Of a stretch of DNA of 8,377 nucleotides, positions 5,427-8,377 are shown piece by piece. Under the pieces are notes generated by a model. It made no database searches. It saw only the letters and a list, made by a program, of their open reading frames with translations, and was not told the DNA's origin. Every line of letters starts with the position of its first letter. Position 1 is the stretch's first letter. Location: positions 1-8,377 of the forward strand of contig DJVU01000042.1 of assembly GCA_002441345.1 (NCBI GenBank). The letters run 5' to 3'. The DNA comes from Bacteroidales bacterium UBA6248 (GTDB lineage: Bacteria > Bacteroidota > Bacteroidia > Bacteroidales > Lentimicrobiaceae). A program made the translations under genes and the position numbers.

Positions 5427-6803
5427 ATGGAATTACCATTTGCTGAATCATATAAAATAAAAATGGTGGAGCCTGTCCGCCGCAGTACCCGCGAAGAGCG
5501 CGAAGTCTGGATCAAAGAAGCAAATTACAATCTGTTTAAACTCAAAAGCGGGCAGGTGTTTATCGACCTGCTTACCGACTCGGGCACCGGTGCCATGAGC
5601 GACCGGCAGTGGAGTGAGATGATGCTAGGGGATGAAAGCTATGCCGGAGCATCTTCCTATTTTAAAATGAAAGATGCCATCAGCGAAATCCTGGGATTCG
5701 AATACTTCCTGCCAACCCACCAGGGCCGTGCTGCCGAAAATGTGCTCTTCTCGGCACTCATCAAAGCCGGAGATATCATCCCGGGCAATTCACACTTCGA
5801 TACTACCAAGGGACACATCGAATTCAGGAAAGCCAAAGCCGTCGACTGCACCATTAGCGAAGCATTCGACACCACCGTACTGCATCCCTTCAAGGGCAAT
5901 ATCGACCTTGGCAAGTTGGAGGATGTATTGAAATCTACCCCCAGGGAGAAAATCCCCTGTATAGTGGTTACCGTTACCTGCAACTCCTCGGGCGGTCAGC
6001 CGGTATCCATGGAAAACATCCGCAACGTTCGCAGCCTCGCCGATAAATATGGCATTATGGTGGTTTTCGATTCAGCCCGTTTTGCCGAGAATGCCTATTT
6101 CATTAAAACAAGGGAAGAAGGCTATGCCGGCAAAACCATTCGCGAAATTGTCCGCGAGATGTTCAGCTATGCCGATGCCATGACCATGAGCAGCAAGAAA
6201 GACGCCATCGTAAATATGGGCGGATTTATTGCCATGCGCAGCAAAGAGCTGTTCGATAAAGCCAGCGTGTTCAATATTATGTTCGAAGGCTATATCACAT
6301 ACGGCGGAATGTCGGGTCGCGATATGAACGCCCTGGCTCAGGGACTTCGCGAAGGCACCGAATTCGATTACCTCGAAACCCGCATAAGTCAGGTTGCTTA
6401 CCTGGGTGAACGACTGCTGCATTTCGGTGTTCCTGTGCAGCAACCCTTCGGCGGTCATGCCATTTTTGTGGATGCCAAGCGTTTCCTGCCACAGATTCCG
6501 AAAGAACAGTTTCAGGCACAAACCCTGGCCGTTGAGCTTTACCTCGAATCCGGCGTACGCGGCGTGGAAATCGGAGCCCTGCTCGCCGACCGTGATCCCG
6601 ATACCCGCGAAAACCGCTACCCCGCCCTCGAACTACTGAGGCTTACCATCCCGAGAAGGGTATATACCAACAACCACATGGATTATGTGGCAACCGCCCT
6701 GGGGAATGTGTTTGAACGTCGCAACAACATAATTAAAGGATTGAAAATCACCGGTGAAGCGCCTATAATGAGGCACTTCACGGTAGACCTTGCCAGAGTT
6801 TAA
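5427..6803 (+). CDS. tnaA: Tryptophanase (tryptophan indole-lyase)
   Basis: This cytoplasmic PLP enzyme converts L-tryptophan to indole, pyruvate and ammonia. At 458 aa it is full length. PLP-site residues visible are Y72 (DESYAG), D215 and R218 (FDSARFAENAYF) and the Schiff-base lysine K258 (MSSKKD). It is separated from the closely related tyrosine phenol-lyase by D125 (HFDTTKGH; E. coli TnaA Asp137, TPL Thr124), by I382 in VEIG where TPL has its phenol-specific Arg381, and by H450 in MRHFT (TnaA His463, TPL Phe448). Overall it follows the Bacteroides tryptophanase pattern from residue 1 (MELPFAES), lacking the short insertion E. coli TnaA has near residue 115. The ATG at 5427 has no Shine-Dalgarno. 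It is preceded by a likely attenuator and followed by a strong terminator, so it is a single-gene transcript; no tryptophan permease gene follows it. Confidence 0.95.
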   Translation: MELPFAESYKIKMVEPVRRSTREEREVWIKEANYNLFKLKSGQVFIDLLTDSGTGAMSDRQWSEMMLGDESYAGASSYFKMKDAISEILGFEYFLPTHQGRAAENVLFSALIKAGDIIPGNSHFDTTKGHIEFRKAKAVDCTISEAFDTTVLHPFKGNIDLGKLEDVLKSTPREKIPCIVVTVTCNSSGGQPVSMENIRNVRSLADKYGIMVVFDSARFAENAYFIKTREEGYAGKTIREIVREMFSYADAMTMSSKKDAIVNMGGFIAMRSKELFDKASVFNIMFEGYITYGGMSGRDMNALAQGLREGTEFDYLETRISQVAYLGERLLHFGVPVQQPFGGHAIFVDAKRFLPQIPKEQFQAQTLAVELYLESGVRGVEIGALLADRDPDTRENRYPALELLRLTIPRRVYTNNHMDYVATALGNVFERRNNIIKGLKITGEAPIMRHFTVDLARV

Positions 6804-6830
6804 TACGGAGGGGATCCGATTACCTGAACC

Positions 6831-6865
6831 AAAAACCTTCCTGCCGGATGGCGGGAAGGTTTTTT
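6831..6865. terminator. Bidirectional intrinsic terminator between convergent genes
   Basis: AAAAACCTTCC (6831-6841) pairs perfectly with GGAAGGTTTTT (6854-6864). The stem continues inward through a U-G pair and three G-C pairs to a GGAT loop. The plus strand ends in TTTTTT for tnaA; the minus strand also ends in a T-run and can serve the opposing gene at 6905-7771. Confidence 0.92.
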
Positions 6866-6904
6866 ATTGAGTTCTGATTCGCTTTGCACCGAAACGATGC
6901 CGGT

Positions 6905-7771
6905 TCACGGAAGTTTCAGCACAATGCGTGCCGATTCCCCCTTGCTCAGGCTGACCATCAGAAGGTGAACCTGGCTGCCGCTGCGTATGGAAGCCTTAAC
7001 GGTGGTAAGTGAGATGGCACCTTCGTCCTCGGCAACGATAGTAAAAGCAACCTCCTTCCCTTCTTTTTCCAGGTCGAAACGGAAGGATTTAACGCGGTTG
7101 GTGATTTCGAGCGCGTCGAGAATAACGGCATTGTTCTTCAATACCGTAATGCGATCCCCGTCCTGAAAACGGTCATCCACCAGATCGAGCTGCACCACCG
7201 GAGATTCAATCCGGAGTTCGGTAAGGCTACCTGCTTCAACTTCCATCACATTGCGCGTCCACTCCGGAGCCTCTGCCGGCGGCGGCAGCTTTTCGAGTGC
7301 TTTGGCTGCTCTTTTTACCAGAGCATTGGCGTCGTCTTCCATCATCATAACAATGGAACCGGATTCACAAAGCAATTCCGGATCGTGAGATTCAGAGGTA
7401 AACGTACCGTTAAACATCGTACGGCCGTTTTTCTTTTCAAACCTTCCGCTGACTTTCATCAGGCAGAATTCACTCACCGGGACCTTCGAGCGGGTATGGA
7501 TAACCGCTACCTCTTCAAAATTCAGGCTGCGTGTTTTGGGGTCGTAGGTACCCCGGATGCGGGCTTTGGTCTCCTCGTTTCCGTTGATATCACACACCGA
7601 ATAGCCGCTGAGGTTGTTGTTCCTGTCGAGGTCATATACAATGGAATAGCTCATAACCTCTGTATTTGCTATAACGATGGCGCCCCTTAAACCGGTAGCC
7701 TGAGCGGATGCCGGGGAAAGCAGAATTAAAAAAAATACTGCAGCCGCATAGAGTCTGCCTCTTTTTATCAT
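6905..7771 (-). CDS. Secreted hypothetical protein, two beta-rich domains
   Basis: The function is not recognised. From the ATG at 7771 it is 288 aa. The frame extends five codons to a GTG at 7786, but the ATG has AAAGG just upstream and begins a clean signal peptide (MIKRGRLY, a hydrophobic stretch, then SPASA), so it was chosen. Numbering from that ATG, mature residues about 30-130 are predominantly beta, with patterns such as SYSIVYDL, IRGTYDPKTRSLNFEE and GRFEKKNGRTMFNGTFT, suggesting a calycin- or lipocalin-like barrel (inference). A Pro-rich link (PPPAEAPEW, near 163-171) leads to a C-terminal beta-sandwich (about 185-288) with DGDRITVLKNN. This resembles a domain widespread in Bacteroidota exported proteins with a DGD-V-V-NG pattern; that resemblance is from memory. 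Three cysteines (C60, C103, C135). It is probably periplasmic. It diverges from the Pmp3-family gene across only 50 bp. Confidence 0.8.
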   Translation of the reverse strand: MIKRGRLYAAAVFFLILLSPASAQATGLRGAIVIANTEVMSYSIVYDLDRNNNLSGYSVCDINGNEETKARIRGTYDPKTRSLNFEEVAVIHTRSKVPVSEFCLMKVSGRFEKKNGRTMFNGTFTSESHDPELLCESGSIVMMMEDDANALVKRAAKALEKLPPPAEAPEWTRNVMEVEAGSLTELRIESPVVQLDLVDDRFQDGDRITVLKNNAVILDALEITNRVKSFRFDLEKEGKEVAFTIVAEDEGAISLTTVKASIRSGSQVHLLMVSLSKGESARIVLKLP

Positions 7772-7821
7772 TACCTTTAATCCCACAAAAAACCAATGTC
7801 TAATTAATACCAGGTAAAGTT

Positions 7822-8157
7822 ATGAAACTTTTTACATCGAAGTTGACAGCCGCTGTGCTGTTGGTTTTTTTCATGCTTGGAATCGTTAATGTTGCCGATG
7901 CCGCATTTGCCGGTAAGAAAGCTCCCGTACCCGCAGCCACCGAAACCACGGTAACAGCTCCGGTGGCAACGCCTTCAGTAGCCCCTGCCGCTGACACCGA
8001 TACTCTTCTGCTGGTGATCCTGAGCTTTATCCTGCCTCCCCTGGCCGTTTATCTGAAGTACGACGACGCAGGAACTCCGTTTATCGTAAATCTGTTGTTA
8101 ACCATCTTTTTCTGGATTCCGGGTGTTATCCACGCCCTGTATCACGTATTAAAGTAA
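7822..8157 (+). CDS. Pmp3/YqaE-family membrane protein with signal peptide and linker
   Basis: The C-terminal 50 residues (62-111) are a Pmp3/YqaE domain: a first helix LLLVILSFILPPLAVYLK, a short polar turn, then FIVNLLLTIFFWIPGVIHALYHVL, with the family's ILPP, N-LLT and IPG-IHA motifs all present. Family members are small two-helix membrane proteins linked to membrane potential, salt and cold stress in yeast and plants; the bacterial role is unclear. E. coli YqaE is only about 52 aa. Here the protein is 111 aa because of an N-terminal signal-like helix (about 5-27, ending ADAAFA) and a low-complexity Ala/Pro/Thr/Val linker (about 31-58). The mature form could be exported and then re-inserted, or the first helix could stay as a third membrane segment. 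AGG eight bases before the ATG is a weak ribosome site. It ends in its own terminator. Confidence 0.92.
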   Translation: MKLFTSKLTAAVLLVFFMLGIVNVADAAFAGKKAPVPAATETTVTAPVATPSVAPAADTDTLLLVILSFILPPLAVYLKYDDAGTPFIVNLLLTIFFWIPGVIHALYHVLK

Positions 8158-8182
8158 TGTAATCCAAACCGAATGACGACGG

Positions 8183-8212
8183 AGCCGCACAGGAGTGCGG
8201 CTTTGTTTTTTT
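8183..8212 (+). terminator. Intrinsic terminator of the Pmp3-family gene
   Basis: AGCCGCAC (8183-8190) and GTGCGGCT (8195-8202) form a perfect 8-bp stem with an AGGA loop, followed by TTGTTTTTTT (8203-8212). It ends the transcript 25-55 nt after the stop codon and insulates the downstream tRNA. Confidence 0.93.
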
Positions 8213-8294
8213 GAAGCGGAATCCGCCATTGAAAAAAGTTTGGTATGTATTATGAAAATTGAAGGCTGCTTACTTTTCTTTTTGATTTTTTTTG

Positions 8295-8302
8295 TAAATT
8301 TG
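8295..8302 (+). promoter_or_regulatory. -7 box of the tRNA promoter
   Basis: TAAATTTG matches TAnnTTTG exactly, about 40 nt before the tRNA. A clear TTTG is missing at the right distance; TTTTC at 8273-8277 (17-nt gap) is the best -33 candidate. The surrounding T-rich DNA lowers confidence somewhat. Confidence 0.5.
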
Positions 8303-8325
8303 CCATCCCAATTCGGGTTTAATCT

Positions 8326-8341
8326 GCAGTAACATTACTGC
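8326..8341. repeat. Dyad directly before the tRNA
   Basis: GCAGTAA (8326-8332) and TTACTGC (8335-8341) are perfect inverted arms with two bases between them, ending 2 nt before the first tRNA base. In RNA the loop is too tight for the full stem, but a shortened hairpin could form in the 5' leader and help processing. Confidence 0.35.
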
Positions 8342-8343
8342 CC

Positions 8344-8377
8344 GGGCCTATAGCTCAGTCGGTTAGAGCACCTGACT
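8344..8377 (+). tRNA. tRNA, 5' part only (probably Ile; anticodon outside the window)
   Basis: The first 33-34 nt of a tRNA fit the cloverleaf: acceptor arm GGGCCTA (8344-8350), TA, D-stem GCTC/GAGC (8353-8356 and 8366-8369) closing a loop with AG and GGTTA, then A and the anticodon-stem strand CCTGA (8371-8375) and CT (8376-8377). The window stops just before the anticodon, so identity is not decidable. The GGGCCTATAGCTCAG start is typical of isoleucine tRNA (GAU) in this phylum, with a CAU-anticodon tRNA as the alternative. No 16S gene precedes it, so it is not in a standard rRNA operon spacer. Confidence 0.9.

Noticed and set aside
6072..6521. Minus-strand open frame of 149 codons within tnaA.
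   Set aside because: It is antisense to the catalytic core of tryptophanase and has no independent signals.
5427..6803. Tyrosine phenol-lyase as the identity of the PLP lyase.
   Set aside because: The TPL-specific Arg381 and Thr124 positions are Ile and Asp, and TPL Phe448 is His, all as in tryptophanase. The lack of the E. coli insertion is normal in Bacteroides tryptophanases.
7772..7786. GTG start for the secreted protein.
   Set aside because: The ATG five codons later has AAAGG just upstream and starts a better signal peptide.

Overview
The window looks like the chromosome of a member of the Bacteroidota, probably an anaerobic or facultative gut- or sediment-type lineage. The evidence is a perfect Bacteroidota-type promoter (TTTG, 18-nt gap, TAnnTTTG) before the tryptophanase gene, start codons mostly without a Shine-Dalgarno sequence, the purH-mreB pairing typical of this phylum, and a tryptophanase that resembles Bacteroides tryptophanase far more than the E. 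coli enzyme.

Left part (1-5073), all on the minus strand and read right to left: a membrane cytochrome b/ferredoxin-type protein (3784-5073), a partner protein with two cysteine-rich CCG domains (2825-3613), purH (1047-2573) and mreB (5-1027). The first two genes together rebuild the domain set of HdrDE or of the membrane EtfAB:menaquinone oxidoreductases, so they probably form one electron-transfer complex linked to the quinone pool. purH (last two steps to IMP) and mreB (cell-shape actin) are 19 bp apart and likely co-transcribed, with the mreCD/mrdA/rodA genes expected beyond the left edge.

Middle (5074-6865): a 353-bp divergent intergenic region leads into tnaA (tryptophanase) on the plus strand. 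It holds several palindromes, the promoter, a 26-codon leader reading frame rich in His and Tyr codons, and a hairpin with two alternative 5' arms followed by a pyrimidine tract. This has the layout of a translation-controlled attenuator and is the most interesting element here. Unlike the E. coli TnaC leader, the predicted peptide has no Trp and no Pro. A strong bidirectional terminator follows tnaA.

Right part (6905-8377): a secreted hypothetical protein (minus strand) diverges from a Pmp3/YqaE-family membrane protein with an added signal peptide and Ala/Pro/Thr linker (plus strand). The second gene ends in a clear intrinsic terminator. A tRNA promoter follows, then the first 34 nt of a tRNA, cut by the window edge just before the anticodon.
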